DNA of 64,000 nucleotides from Megamonas sp. UBA1796 (GCA_002319795.1 DCFU01000031.1:98700-162699); one strand, 5' to 3'. Counted from the stretch's first letter, positions 52,189 to 61,250 are shown. Translations and numbers: made by a program. The notes: a model not told the origin generated them from the letters alone.

Positions 52189-53000
52189 ACGGATATATGC
52201 CGTTATCTCTTAAAGAAGCCTTGGAGCTGCGTGCGGCACATGAGTTGGTTCCCTATGGCGGTGGCACAGATCTGATGATCGAGGGAGAAAAAGACGTGTG
52301 CTATCTGTTCGTGAACAAAATAGCAGAAATGAAAAAAATCGTAGACGATGGCCAATATCTCCGCATCGGTGCGTCCTGCACCTTCACGGAGGTACTGGAC
52401 TCACCGCTTGTACCGCAGCTTATGAAGGAAGCCGTGTCGCGCATTGCCGCGCCGGCTATCCGCAACGCGGGCACGATGGCGGGAAATATTGGCAACGGTT
52501 CTGCCAAGGCAGATTCTGTGCTCATTGAATACGTAGCAGGTGCAAAGCTGCGTCTGGTTTCCGTGCGCGGCGAGCGTGTGGTTCCCATCGAAGCTTTTTA
52601 TAAGGGGCGCAAAGAACTGGATCTGGCCAAAGATGAACTTATCGTGGAGATATTGCTTCCCCGCACAGGTCTCGAAAACTATTTTTATCAGAAGGTTGGC
52701 GCCCGTAATGCGTTGGCAATCTCGCGTCTGTCGTTTGCGGGTGTACTTCATCTTGAAGACGGGGTCATCCGTGATATCGCTGTAGCTTTTGGTGCTGTAG
52801 CCAATACGGTGCTGCGCTTCCGCGATATTGAGCATATGCTGATCGGCAAGACGATTGCAGAAGCCAAAAAAGAACGTGCTGCTTTTATAGCGGCCTATGA
52901 TGCGGCGATAAATCCGACACGCGGACGTGTATCTGCAGAGTACCGCAAAGCAGTTTGCCTGAATCTGCTGCGTGCGTTTCTGGATGATAAGGGAATTTAA
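52182..53000 (+). CDS. Xanthine dehydrogenase-family FAD-binding subunit
   Basis: 272 residues with the FAD motifs YGGGTDLM near 26 and TMAGNIGNGSAKADS near 101, and the C-terminal CO-dehydrogenase-flavoprotein fold. It passes electrons to NAD or ferredoxin. It closes the operon; two hairpins follow in the next 320 bases. Confidence 0.92.
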   Translation: MVNGYMPLSLKEALELRAAHELVPYGGGTDLMIEGEKDVCYLFVNKIAEMKKIVDDGQYLRIGASCTFTEVLDSPLVPQLMKEAVSRIAAPAIRNAGTMAGNIGNGSAKADSVLIEYVAGAKLRLVSVRGERVVPIEAFYKGRKELDLAKDELIVEILLPRTGLENYFYQKVGARNALAISRLSFAGVLHLEDGVIRDIAVAFGAVANTVLRFRDIEHMLIGKTIAEAKKERAAFIAAYDAAINPTRGRVSAEYRKAVCLNLLRAFLDDKGI

Positions 53001-53321
53001 GGAATTTGTGGATTCAATACCTCTGCTGGGATGACGACAGAGTGCGGGAAGCAGTAGTTTCTTAAGGCGCTGGGGCGGATCATCGCAGAGGAAGGTTCGT
53101 TCCTGAAAATATGAGGCAAAGAAGAGTGCATGGATATAGGGTGGCGTATGCTGCACATAGCGATGCACTCTTTTTATTTGCCGTTCTTTCGCCGGGCGGA
53201 TGGTATTTTCCAGATGAAAATGATATAAAAATGAAGAGTGCCAAAGAAGATAGGCGGCTTCTTTGGCACTCTTTGCTTTATGCGCTGTTCAGAAAAAACA
53301 GTAGCTGGGTTGTTCTCGTAG
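53001..53321. terminator. Gene-free gap with two hairpin terminators
   Basis: 321 bases with no gene that I can support. AAGAGTGCAT (53122-53131) pairs with ATGCACTCTT at 53163-53172 over a large loop, followed by Ts. The stronger site is AAGAGTGCCAAAGAAG (53234-53249) with its perfect complement at 53258-53273, between convergent genes. Confidence 0.75.
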
Positions 53322-53741
53322 TTATTTCATCCAGGAAGTTTTGGTATCGGGAATCGAAGCATCGTCTTTGGTAAACTGGGTGAGGCTGCTAGCCTCAGAC
53401 TGGATGCAGATAAAGCACAAATCCTCATTACTCGCCTTAATTGCACGTTCGCATTTCGGTGCGACACGTATAAGACTGCCCTCCTGAATGGGGAATTCCT
53501 CACCGTCGGCAAAGAATATGCCTTTACCGTGGGTAATGATATATAGTTCTTCGTTCTTTTTATGTACATGGACAAAGGGTGTTCCTTGTCCTGCCGGCAT
53601 ACAGTTTATCGATACCTCGGAGCCTGTAAGGCCAAGATCCTCCTTTGCGAAATACTTTCCTGATCTTCCTTGAAGCTCACGGTTCTTTAATTCATGCAGT
53701 AGACCAATGTTTTTCAAAGTGAAATTTTTTTCGTTTTTCAT
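53322..53741 (-). CDS. Cupin-domain protein controlled by MarR-type operator
   Basis: 139 residues, a single cupin with the metal-ligand motif VHVHKKNEELYIITHGKG and EEFPIQEGSLIRVAP. No HTH is present, so it is more likely a small enzyme or ligand-binding protein than a regulator. A perfect 20-base palindrome lies 18 bases upstream of the start and is shared in its core with the promoter of the neighbouring marR-like gene. Confidence 0.82.
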   Translation of the reverse strand: MKNEKNFTLKNIGLLHELKNRELQGRSGKYFAKEDLGLTGSEVSINCMPAGQGTPFVHVHKKNEELYIITHGKGIFFADGEEFPIQEGSLIRVAPKCERAIKASNEDLCFICIQSEASSLTQFTKDDASIPDTKTSWMK

Positions 53742-53759
53742 GATGTATACGCTCCTTTA

Positions 53760-53779
53760 AAACGTGTATATACACGTTT
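53760..53779. promoter_or_regulatory. MarR-type operator upstream of cupin gene
   Basis: AAACGTGTATATACACGTTT is a perfect 20-base palindrome in the leader of the cupin gene. The core GTGTATATACAC recurs upstream of the marR-like gene. Confidence 0.7.
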
Positions 53780-53812
53780 ATCTTTAAAATCATCCTTTAG
53801 AGAGCTATTGCC

Positions 53813-54256
53813 CTAGGGGACAATAGCTTCCAACCTGGACAGGGTTTTCTTTAAATGTATGGAGTCTTCTTCGCCCAAATAATCCTGCAACATGCGCTGC
53901 GCATCGTCCCAGAGACGGCAAGCATCCGCAAGCGCGCGTTCTCCATTGTCTGTAAGTACCGTTTGCCGCGTGCGCGCATCCGCGCCTCGTTCCATTTGGA
54001 TGAAACCGGCCTCTATGAGCGGTTTTAAATTCCGGTTCAGGGTTGTGCGGTCAATACGGAATTTTCTTGCCAGCTCGCTCATCGTTATCTGTTGCGATGT
54101 TGTAATGGAACGCAGCAGTCCCATTTGTGTAATGCTCAGACCGCTTGGCTGCAGCACCATATCATAAAATTGTGTGACCGCCCTCGATGCCCGCCGGATA
54201 TTCGTGCAATTGCACGGGCTGGAGGTTTTGGGATAAAACTGTTGAATTTTTTTCAT
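53813..54256 (-). CDS. MarR-family transcriptional regulator
   Basis: 147 residues with a winged HTH (TSQQITMSELARKFRIDRTTLNRNLKPL) and flanking dimer helices, opening with a basic stretch that includes CNCTNIRRASRAVTQFYDM. The presence of Cys residues near the N-terminus suggests, without proof, a redox sensor. Its operator-like palindrome occurs upstream of itself and of the cupin gene, so both are probable targets. Confidence 0.85.
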   Translation of the reverse strand: MKKIQQFYPKTSSPCNCTNIRRASRAVTQFYDMVLQPSGLSITQMGLLRSITTSQQITMSELARKFRIDRTTLNRNLKPLIEAGFIQMERGADARTRQTVLTDNGERALADACRLWDDAQRMLQDYLGEEDSIHLKKTLSRLEAIVP

Positions 54257-54278
54257 ATGCGGATATCCTTCATATTAT

Positions 54279-54290
54279 GTGTATATACAC
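54279..54290. promoter_or_regulatory. MarR-type operator upstream of marR-like gene
   Basis: GTGTATATACAC, the same 12-base core as in the cupin promoter, lies 23 bases upstream of the marR-like start. Confidence 0.65.
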
Positions 54291-54427
54291 GCTTATTATA
54301 AAATAGGGCTGAGAGAAAGTCAACAAAAATAAAATAAAGACTTACTAAAAAGAGGATTTTGTTTGGCTTTTGCGAATGTTTATAATGATTGCACTATTAT
54401 ACGAAAGAAATAAAAGGTGGGAATACA

Positions 54428-56371
54428 ATGAGAAATAAACTTATTGGGTTTCAAGTCTTAACTGTCGCGGTAGGCTGCCTGGTGAGCATTTTTTTTGCGC
54501 CGGTGGCAGGAAGTGCCGGCGGCGCGATTCTGGGCATTGTAATTGCGGGCATACTGGGGGGGATAGGAATTACCGTTTTGTGGAGGCAGCAGCCGGTGCT
54601 GGTTGCTGACGTCCGCCCGGAGGCTGCAATAAACGAACAGGTAAATGTTAATGAAAAGGCGGTTGTTGCCGATGCCGACGAGTCGTTTGACTTCCTGGGT
54701 GTTTCCGAAGAGATGGCATTTGCTTCCCAGCAGCTGATCTGGGGACTGGGGCACTATCGTACCGCCCTGCAGCGGCTGGGGACCCTGTCGGAGGAAATCA
54801 GCCATCAGAGTGAGAATAATGCCAGCAATCTTGAGGAGGCTACAGCAGGCGTACAGGAAATTGCTTCCGGGGCCAGTCATGTACTAGAGGAATCGGAGGC
54901 AGGCTTGAAGGAGTGTCAGGCTTCTTCACAGATTGCGGAGGAGCATCGTGCGAAATTCAATGAGGTCAGCAAGGCAATTCGCAATGTAGCGCAGGCAGTA
55001 GAATCCGCTGTGCAGGATATTGAAGCTCTGAATAAATCATCGGAGGATATTTCCAATTTTGTCGGCAAGATACAGGGCATTGCCAGTCAGACAAACCTTT
55101 TGGCGTTGAATGCGGCGATTGAGGCCGCGCGCGCCGGTGAACATGGACGTGGCTTTGCGGTCGTTGCGGAAGAGGTCAGAAAACTGGCCGGTGAAAGCGA
55201 AGATACTACAAAGGAAATCGAAGGAATCGTCCAGAAAATTACGCATAAGACGGCTGAGGTAACGAAAAGCATGCAGGAGGGGAATGTACATCTGCAATCG
55301 GTGGAAAGCATGGCGGCAGCCTCTGCGGCGGCTATGGAAACTCTTGTCGGCGATATGCATAATGTGCAGGCTGTGGCTGAAAGATTTTGCGGCATACTGA
55401 CGAATCAGCGCAATACCACGGAGCAAATGGCTACAGCTATTGAATCCATCGGACAGACAACGGTTCAGATTTCCGGCAATACACAGGACTCGGCACACAG
55501 TGTCAAGGGACAGAAAAAGAATATTGAGGAGATTTTTGACTATGCGAAGTCCATCCGCAGTATTGCTGAAAATATCCAGCATGCAGCGGTCCGATATAAG
55601 AAGCCGAACGAGATTATTTTTGGGGTGAATCCTTTTGTAGCTCCACAGGTGATTCGCGACACGTATGTGCCTATACTGGAGGCGGTTGCTTCACAGATTG
55701 GCTATAACGCGCATACAATCATCGTTTCAGATTATGAAGCACTGGGCAGGGCACTGGCTGAAAAAGTAGCGGATATTGGCTGGTTTTCGCCGTTTGCCTA
55801 TGTTTCAGCAAAGGAACGCATGGATATTACACCCATCGTTACGCCGAGGGTCAATAATGCGACTTCCTATACAGGCTATATCATTGCACGCAAGGACAGC
55901 GGCATTCATGCGATAGAGGATTTGAAGGGGAAGAGCTTTGGTTTTGTGGATGAAAAATCAGCTTCAGGCTATGTGTATCCGAAAGCTGCTTTGCTGGAAG
56001 CGGGAAAAGACCCGGCTGCCTATTTTGGTTCGACTTGTTTCCTGGGCAGTCATAACCGTGTAATCGAGGCGGTTCTGCAGGGTGAGATTGATGCCGGTGC
56101 TACTTATTCCGAGGCGATGGATGCAGTGGGAGCGCAGGCAGTTAGCCAGCTCGAAATTATCTTCCGTACGGCGCCGATTCCTAAAGATACCATTGCGGCG
56201 GCACCGGGAGTTGCTCCGGACCTTATAGCAAAGCTCAAGAAAGCATTTGAAAGTATGAAAGAGGGACAGCAGGCCTGTGGTACGGCAATGCAGCAGGCAC
56301 ATATCAATGGTTTCGTAGAGTCCCAAGATGAAAATTATGAAGTCGTCCGGAAAGCAGCGGCGCATAAATAA
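54428..56371 (+). CDS. Chemoreceptor fused to C-terminal PhnD-like binding domain
   Basis: 647 residues. The ATG at 54428 has AGGTGGG upstream. Two hydrophobic segments at about 5-22 and 28-50 form a short membrane hairpin with almost no external loop. The signalling hairpin follows (QGIASQTNLLALNAAIEAAR near 222, then VVAEEVRKLAGES). From about 395 a PhnD-like phosphonate/phosphite-binding domain runs to the end (EIIFGVNPFVAPQVIRDTYV, WFSPFAYVSAKE, GSHNRVIEAVLQGEIDAGATYSE). Because the signalling part is cytoplasmic and no further membrane segment follows, the binding domain should also be cytoplasmic, which is unusual for this fold. It may sense an internal organophosphorus compound. No phn genes are in the window. 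Confidence 0.82.
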   Translation: MRNKLIGFQVLTVAVGCLVSIFFAPVAGSAGGAILGIVIAGILGGIGITVLWRQQPVLVADVRPEAAINEQVNVNEKAVVADADESFDFLGVSEEMAFASQQLIWGLGHYRTALQRLGTLSEEISHQSENNASNLEEATAGVQEIASGASHVLEESEAGLKECQASSQIAEEHRAKFNEVSKAIRNVAQAVESAVQDIEALNKSSEDISNFVGKIQGIASQTNLLALNAAIEAARAGEHGRGFAVVAEEVRKLAGESEDTTKEIEGIVQKITHKTAEVTKSMQEGNVHLQSVESMAAASAAAMETLVGDMHNVQAVAERFCGILTNQRNTTEQMATAIESIGQTTVQISGNTQDSAHSVKGQKKNIEEIFDYAKSIRSIAENIQHAAVRYKKPNEIIFGVNPFVAPQVIRDTYVPILEAVASQIGYNAHTIIVSDYEALGRALAEKVADIGWFSPFAYVSAKERMDITPIVTPRVNNATSYTGYIIARKDSGIHAIEDLKGKSFGFVDEKSASGYVYPKAALLEAGKDPAAYFGSTCFLGSHNRVIEAVLQGEIDAGATYSEAMDAVGAQAVSQLEIIFRTAPIPKDTIAAAPGVAPDLIAKLKKAFESMKEGQQACGTAMQQAHINGFVESQDENYEVVRKAAAHK

Positions 56372-56373
56372 AA

Positions 56374-56444
56374 TCGTCTATACAAAAACAGCAGGCATCC
56401 TACGGTCAGGCACAGTAGGGTTCCTGCTGTTTTTGTATAGACGA
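56374..56444. terminator. Long inverted-repeat terminator
   Basis: A perfect 22-base-pair stem (56374-56395 with 56423-56444) containing an inner ATCCTAC/GTAGGGT pairing, with T5 in the descending arm. It lies just after the chemoreceptor stop. Confidence 0.75.
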
Positions 56445-56525
56445 AGATGTTTTGGAAAATCGATACTTGTAGATAGAATAAAAGGATCTAGTATGCCAAA
56501 ATAAATGAGCTATTCGACATCACTT

Positions 56526-57323
56526 TTAGCTGCGTTCAGCGGTATCGAGTTCGACAACCTCAACATGATGTTCCCTGAGGCGGGTGAGTTCCTCTGCATT
56601 GGCACCCTTGCCAGTAATAATAGACGAAACTCTGTCAATAGAGCCGCTCAAAAAGTTATGTTCACGGCCAATTTTTGGTGTAGCCGTAAGTACGTAACAG
56701 TGTCCCTGGCAGCGGCGCATCATGAGTTCGTTTACCGCGGTTTCCTGCAAGACAGAGGTTGTAAGGCCGCCTTTGACACTAATGCCGCCAACTCCGATAA
56801 AAGCTTTGTCTGCGGTGATTTTTGAGAGCGTATGAAGAGCAAATTCTCCGACCATGGATTGTTTGCGCTCATGAAGTTCTCCGCCTGTCAGGATAAGTTC
56901 GACTCGTGCATCCTTGGGATATCCGACAGCATTTCCGTTATTTGTGACAACTACGACGCGTTTATCTCTGATGTAATCAAGCAGCAATAGCGTTGTTGAG
57001 CTTGAGTTCATAAAAATAGTATCGCCTTCTTTTATAAGTGTGGCAGCATATCTGGCTATAGCGTGTTTTTGGAGCAAACTTAAAGGGGATGGGGTTTCAA
57101 GAGGCGAGTCCTCTTCTTGTAACGTGTCCTCCAGAAGCTTGGCACCACCATGGAACCGATTGATGAGGTGTTGATTTTCAAACATTTGTAAGTCTCGTCG
57201 AATTGTCGTTGCGGAGACGCTGAGTTTTTTCGAAATGGCATCGACGTCAATGACTTTATATGTTTTTAAGAGCTTTAAAATTTCTTGTTGGCGTTTAAAC
57301 ACGACACTTTTACTGTTTTTCAT
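56526..57323 (-). CDS. DeoR-family regulator (UlaR-like)
   Basis: 265 residues. The HTH is at the N-terminus (RQQEILKLLKTYKVIDVDAISKKLSVSATTIRRDL in meaning, with the recognition helix around VSATTIRRDLQ), followed by the DeoR sugar-phosphate-binding domain (GDTIFMNSSSTTLLLLDYI, TADKAFIGVGGISVKGGLTT). It diverges from ulaG, and TGAGCATAA motifs lie between them. In enterobacteria UlaR represses the ascorbate genes and is released by L-ascorbate 6-phosphate; the same role is likely here by position. Confidence 0.85.
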   Translation of the reverse strand: MKNSKSVVFKRQQEILKLLKTYKVIDVDAISKKLSVSATTIRRDLQMFENQHLINRFHGGAKLLEDTLQEEDSPLETPSPLSLLQKHAIARYAATLIKEGDTIFMNSSSTTLLLLDYIRDKRVVVVTNNGNAVGYPKDARVELILTGGELHERKQSMVGEFALHTLSKITADKAFIGVGGISVKGGLTTSVLQETAVNELMMRRCQGHCYVLTATPKIGREHNFLSGSIDRVSSIITGKGANAEELTRLREHHVEVVELDTAERS

Positions 57324-57347
57324 AAAAGTAACTCCTTATTAGTGATT

Positions 57348-57514
57348 TGAGCATAATTTTAAATATATGTCTATTTCAATTATACACATTATCATAAAAA
57401 ACGCAAGTAAATGAGCATAAAACATAAATATAAAGGGCTTTAATGATTCTTTTACATAAACACAAATATAAAATTATTAAAAAGCTTGAAATGAGCATTT
57501 AAATAGTGTAAAAT
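57348..57514. promoter_or_regulatory. Divergent ula control region with repeated TGAGCAT motifs
   Basis: TGAGCATAA occurs at 57348-57356 and 57412-57420, and TGAGCATTT at 57492-57500. The last copy lies inside the spacer of the ulaG promoter, TTGAAA at 57486-57491 and TAAAAT at 57509-57514 (17 bases). All three are in the same direction and are candidate sites for the divergent DeoR-family protein. Confidence 0.65.
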
Positions 57515-57577
57515 ACAAATTAAAGGGAATGAAACAATCATAAAACGGCTGATTAATGAACAAAACGGGAGGAAAAA

Positions 57578-58642
57578 ATGAGTAAAATTGATACAATAAC
57601 AAAAGAAAAATGGATTTTAAGCACATTTCCAGAATGGGGAAATTATCTGAATGAGGAAATTGAGGAGGAACAAATAGCTCCAAAGACGTTTTCTATGTGG
57701 TGGCTCGGTTGTACAGGAATATGGATAAAATCTGAGGGCAATACAAATATATGTATTGATTTCTGGTGTGGAACAGGCAAACAGACGAAGAAGAAAACAA
57801 TGGACCCGCAGCACCAAATGGCTCGTATGTCCGGAGGCCGTGCGATGCAGCCGAATCTTCGTGTGGCGCCTTTCGTGCTTGACCCGTTTGGAATCCGTCA
57901 GATTGATGCGGTACTGGCTACGCATTATCATAATGATCATATCGATGTGAATGTAGCAGCTGCCGTGATGCAAAACTGCGCGAAAGATGTTCCCTTCATC
58001 GGTCCAAAACGTTGTGTTGAAAAATGGATATCCTGGGGTGTTCCGCAGGAGCGTTGCATTGAGGTAAAACCTGGTCACAGTGTACAGGTAAAAGATGTTG
58101 AAATACTCGCACTTGAGTCCTTTGACCGTACGGCACTTATCACAACGCCGCCAGATGGGGCACTTAAGGGCTGGCTGCCGGATGATATGGATGAAAAAGC
58201 AGTCAATTATCTTATTAAGACATCCGGCGGTAATATTTATCATAGTGGAGATTCACACTATTCTAATTATTATGCCAAGCATGGCAATGAACATCAGATT
58301 GATGTGGCGCTGGGCTCTTTCGGTGAAAATCCTCGCGGGATTACAGATAAGATGACTTCGGTTGATATATTACGTATGGCGGAAGCTTTAGACGTGAAGG
58401 TGATTATTCCGTTCCATCATGATATCTGGTCGAATTTCCAGGCAGATCCTGCTGAAATCCTGTCATTGTATGAAATGCGAAAAAATCGTTTGCAGTATAA
58501 ATTCAAGCCGTTTATTTGGCAGGTCGGAGGGAAATTTACTTTCCCGGCAGATAAAGATAAAATGGAATATCATTATCCGCGTGGATTCATGGATTGCTTT
58601 AAGGCGGCGGAAATTAATCTTCCATATCCAAGCTTTTTATGA
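57578..58642 (+). CDS. ulaG: L-ascorbate 6-phosphate lactonase
   Basis: 354 residues of the metallo-beta-lactamase fold, closely matching E. coli UlaG over its whole length, as in KWILSTFPEWGNYLNEEIE, FSMWWLGCTGIWIKSEG, the metal motif ATHYHNDHID and HSGDSHYSNYYAKHGNEHQI. UlaG opens the lactone ring of L-ascorbate 6-phosphate after PTS import. An ACGGGAGG site precedes the ATG. Downstream come a corrinoid methyl-transfer set and then PTS components of the ascorbate type. In the metal motif a Tyr replaces the first Asp of the E. coli HDHNDHID. Confidence 0.93.
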   Translation: MSKIDTITKEKWILSTFPEWGNYLNEEIEEEQIAPKTFSMWWLGCTGIWIKSEGNTNICIDFWCGTGKQTKKKTMDPQHQMARMSGGRAMQPNLRVAPFVLDPFGIRQIDAVLATHYHNDHIDVNVAAAVMQNCAKDVPFIGPKRCVEKWISWGVPQERCIEVKPGHSVQVKDVEILALESFDRTALITTPPDGALKGWLPDDMDEKAVNYLIKTSGGNIYHSGDSHYSNYYAKHGNEHQIDVALGSFGENPRGITDKMTSVDILRMAEALDVKVIIPFHHDIWSNFQADPAEILSLYEMRKNRLQYKFKPFIWQVGGKFTFPADKDKMEYHYPRGFMDCFKAAEINLPYPSFL

Positions 58643-58717
58643 TTGGCATATAGAATCTTGTTCTGTTGTTCGAGAGAATATCTGTCAAAGAGAGGGAATA
58701 TTGCGCGCGCGGAACTA

Positions 58718-58747
58718 TTGATTTTGTATTAATAGACACAGTATATA
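58718..58747 (+). promoter_or_regulatory. Candidate internal promoter before the corrinoid genes
   Basis: TTGATT at 58718-58723 and TATATA at 58742-58747 with an 18-base spacer, in the 139-base gap between ulaG and the methyltransferase gene. It might allow separate expression of the corrinoid set. No cobalamin riboswitch is apparent. Confidence 0.35.
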
Positions 58748-58781
58748 AATAAAACTGTATATAAGAGAGGGAGTTTCTTAG

Positions 58782-59783
58782 ATGAAAAGAGATATGGAAC
58801 AATGGGTTGAAAATATGCTCCGGGCAGAAAATAAAAAGACTATGCCGATATTATCTTTTCCAGGGACGCAGTTTATAGGAGTAACCGTAGATGCGATGGT
58901 ACGTGATGGTGCGCTGCAGGCAAAATGTATGGAGGCCATAGCTGACCGCTATGATACGGCGGCTTCCTTAAGCCTTATGGATTTGTCTGTTGAAGCAGAG
59001 GCTTTTGGAAGTCCTGTGAAATATGCAGAGAATGAAGTACCAACTGTGCTGGCTTCGATTATCAAAGATGCGCAAGATGCAGAAATATTACAAATACCTG
59101 CAGTGGGATGTGGACGCACGGGAGAATATCTCAAAGCGATAGAATATGCTAGCCATACCATAACAGATCGGCCAATTTTTGCCGGCGTCATAGGACCGTT
59201 TTCGTTGGCTGGCCGATTGATTGATATGACAGAAATAATGATGCAGTGCTATGATGAACCGGAAATTGTGAAAATCGTCCTGGATAAAGCTACGGAGTTC
59301 ATCATCAAATATATAGAGGCATTTAAAGAAAAAGGTGCAAACGGGATCGTTATGGCTGAACCTGCCGCGGGTCTTCTTTCACCATCGCTTATGGCTGAAT
59401 TTTCAAATCCTTATGTAAGAAAGATACGCGATGCTGTGGAAACTAAGAATTTTTTGTTTATCTATCATAATTGTGGTAATACGATTCCACTTATCGAAGA
59501 GATTGTTTCTTTGGGCGTCAGGGTGCTTCATTTGGGAAATGCTGTACAGTTACAGGATGCATTGGAAAAAATACCAGAGCATATTGTTGTAATGGGAAAC
59601 ATTTCACCGGCAGAGCAATTCCGCCAGGGAAGTCCGGAGTCTATGACGAAAGCAGTCGATGCTTTGTTTGCTTCTTGTGGGCGTTATAAAAATTTTGTTA
59701 TCTCTTCTGGCTGCGATATACCGCCGGCGTCACCAATTGGAAATATAGATGCCTATTTCAGGGCTGTAGAGGCGCATAGATAA
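58782..59783 (+). CDS. UroD/MtaA-family corrinoid methyltransferase
   Basis: 333 residues of the uroporphyrinogen-decarboxylase-like superfamily. The zinc site of methyltransferases is present: His and Cys in IYHNCGNT near 228-230 and Cys in SSGCDIPP near 310. True UroD lacks this set. Members either move a methyl group from methyl-corrinoid to a thiol (MtaA) or remove it from a methyl ether (the first enzyme of O-demethylases). The next gene encodes the corrinoid protein it would act on. A GAGAGGGAG site precedes the ATG. Given the PTS genes around it, a methylated sugar-like substrate is possible, but unproved. Confidence 0.85.
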   Translation: MKRDMEQWVENMLRAENKKTMPILSFPGTQFIGVTVDAMVRDGALQAKCMEAIADRYDTAASLSLMDLSVEAEAFGSPVKYAENEVPTVLASIIKDAQDAEILQIPAVGCGRTGEYLKAIEYASHTITDRPIFAGVIGPFSLAGRLIDMTEIMMQCYDEPEIVKIVLDKATEFIIKYIEAFKEKGANGIVMAEPAAGLLSPSLMAEFSNPYVRKIRDAVETKNFLFIYHNCGNTIPLIEEIVSLGVRVLHLGNAVQLQDALEKIPEHIVVMGNISPAEQFRQGSPESMTKAVDALFASCGRYKNFVISSGCDIPPASPIGNIDAYFRAVEAHR

Positions 59784-59801
59784 TTCGAGGAGGGTTTTGG
59801 A

Positions 59802-60434
59802 ATGAGTATATTGGATAATATTAGTGAAATGCTGCAAAAGGGTAAGGCAAAGGATGTACAAGCCATGGTACAGCAGGCTATGGAAGAGGGGCTGGCGCCT
59901 AAGGATATTTTGGAAAAGGGTCTTCTTGCTGGCATGGGGATTATTGGGCGAAAGTTTAAAAATAATGAAATTTTTGTGCCGGAAGTGCTGATTGCTGCCA
60001 GAGCTATGAACAAGGGAGTAGAAATACTGAAACCCAGGCTTATGGCAGATGGTATGGAAGAACGCGGTACAGTGGTATTAGGTGCTGTTAAGGGTGATTT
60101 GCATGATATTGGCAAGAACCTTGTAAAGATGATGATGGAAGGCAAGGGACTCAAGGTTATTGATTTAGGCGTAGATATAAAATGTGAGGAATTCATCCGG
60201 GCAGCAAAAGAAAACCATGCTAATATTATTGCTTGTGCAGCCCTTTTGACGACCACGATGGAAGAGATGAAAGTTGTGGTGGAAGAAACGAAAAAGGCTG
60301 GATTGCAGGACGTTAAAATAATGATAGGAGGAGCGCCTGTAACGCAGGAATATGCAGATCTGATCGGGGCAGATGCTTATGGAAAGGATGCGGCATCTGC
60401 AGCTGATATAGCTTTGGAAATGTGTGCGGGGTGA
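59802..60434 (+). CDS. Corrinoid-binding methyl carrier protein
   Basis: 210 residues. The N-terminal 85 form the cap helices (B12-binding-2: GLLAGMGIIGRKFKNNEIFVPEVL), and the C-terminal part is the B12 Rossmann domain with DLHDIGKN near 107-114, whose His binds cobalt from below, and MIGGAPVTQEYADLIGADAYGKDA at the end. It belongs with MtaC/MtbC/MttC-like carriers. It lies 18 bases after the methyltransferase gene. Confidence 0.93.
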   Translation: MSILDNISEMLQKGKAKDVQAMVQQAMEEGLAPKDILEKGLLAGMGIIGRKFKNNEIFVPEVLIAARAMNKGVEILKPRLMADGMEERGTVVLGAVKGDLHDIGKNLVKMMMEGKGLKVIDLGVDIKCEEFIRAAKENHANIIACAALLTTTMEEMKVVVEETKKAGLQDVKIMIGGAPVTQEYADLIGADAYGKDAASAADIALEMCAG

Positions 60435-60459
60435 CGATGATCGGAGGAGAGCATATCAA

Positions 60460-61224
60460 ATGAATATTGCTTTTATCGGTTGTATGGTAATGAATCGGGA
60501 AATCAACTACGAGGTTTCTCAGAGTAAAAACAGAGTGCGTACATGGTGGCTCCGTCAGGGACTGCATGATACGCCGGGGATACTAAAAAACACCTTGCAG
60601 GATATGATAGATCGTGTGGAAGATTACCAACAAACATTAGATGAAGACAAACAGTTTGATTATATCTGTCTGGGTTACGGATTATGTTCAAATGGGATTC
60701 TTGGGATTATGAGCCGCACGATCCCTGTCATAGTTCCACGTTGTGATGATTGTATTTCCTTGTTTTTGGGGTCTGCGGATCAATATCGCAGTTTGTTTCG
60801 TAAGTATCCTGGGGCCTATTGGTATAATACAGGCTGGATTGAACAGGCCTTTACGCCTTCGAAGCAGAGTTATGAGCGTCACAGACATAAATATTTGCAA
60901 CAATATGATGAAGAAACCGTAACGTACCTCATGGAAAAAGAAATGGAATGGACAGCAAAGTATAACTATGGTGTATATATTCAAAGCCCTGTGTATGATT
61001 GCGCCGAAAATGAGTCCTATGCACAAGAAGCATCGCAACTGTTCGGCTGGAAGTATCAAAAAGAAAGTGGAACAAGGTTATTTTTCTATACACTGGTGAA
61101 TGGTCCCTGGAAGGAAGCTGATTTTCTTGTATGTCCTCCAGGGCATAAGATTTGTCCAGATTATTCGACAGCTAAGATTAAAGCAGTTTATGTACAAAAT
61201 TTGCATAAAAAACAAAATTTATAA
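60460..61224 (+). CDS. DUF1638 protein of corrinoid methyltransferase clusters
   Basis: 254 residues. The ATG at 60460 follows GGAGGAGA. The family features are visible: FIGCMVMNREI, LGYGLCSNGILGI, VPRCDDCISLFLGS and the Cys in LVCPPGHKICPDY. Proteins with DUF1638 commonly sit beside corrinoid methyltransferases; their reaction is not known, and several conserved Cys suggest metal or cobalt handling. The position between carrier and activator supports a part in the same cycle. Confidence 0.82.
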   Translation: MNIAFIGCMVMNREINYEVSQSKNRVRTWWLRQGLHDTPGILKNTLQDMIDRVEDYQQTLDEDKQFDYICLGYGLCSNGILGIMSRTIPVIVPRCDDCISLFLGSADQYRSLFRKYPGAYWYNTGWIEQAFTPSKQSYERHRHKYLQQYDEETVTYLMEKEMEWTAKYNYGVYIQSPVYDCAENESYAQEASQLFGWKYQKESGTRLFFYTLVNGPWKEADFLVCPPGHKICPDYSTAKIKAVYVQNLHKKQNL

Positions 61225-61250
61225 ACAATTTTTACAATATGGAGATATTT

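Noticed and set aside
58643..58781. Cobalamin riboswitch in front of the corrinoid genes
   Set aside because: The gap is only 139 bases, too short for a full element plus expression platform, and the B12-box is not apparent.
58782..59783. Uroporphyrinogen decarboxylase (HemE)
   Set aside because: The fold is shared, but the zinc-binding His/Cys set of methyltransferases is present and the gene adjoins a corrinoid carrier and activator, not heme genes.
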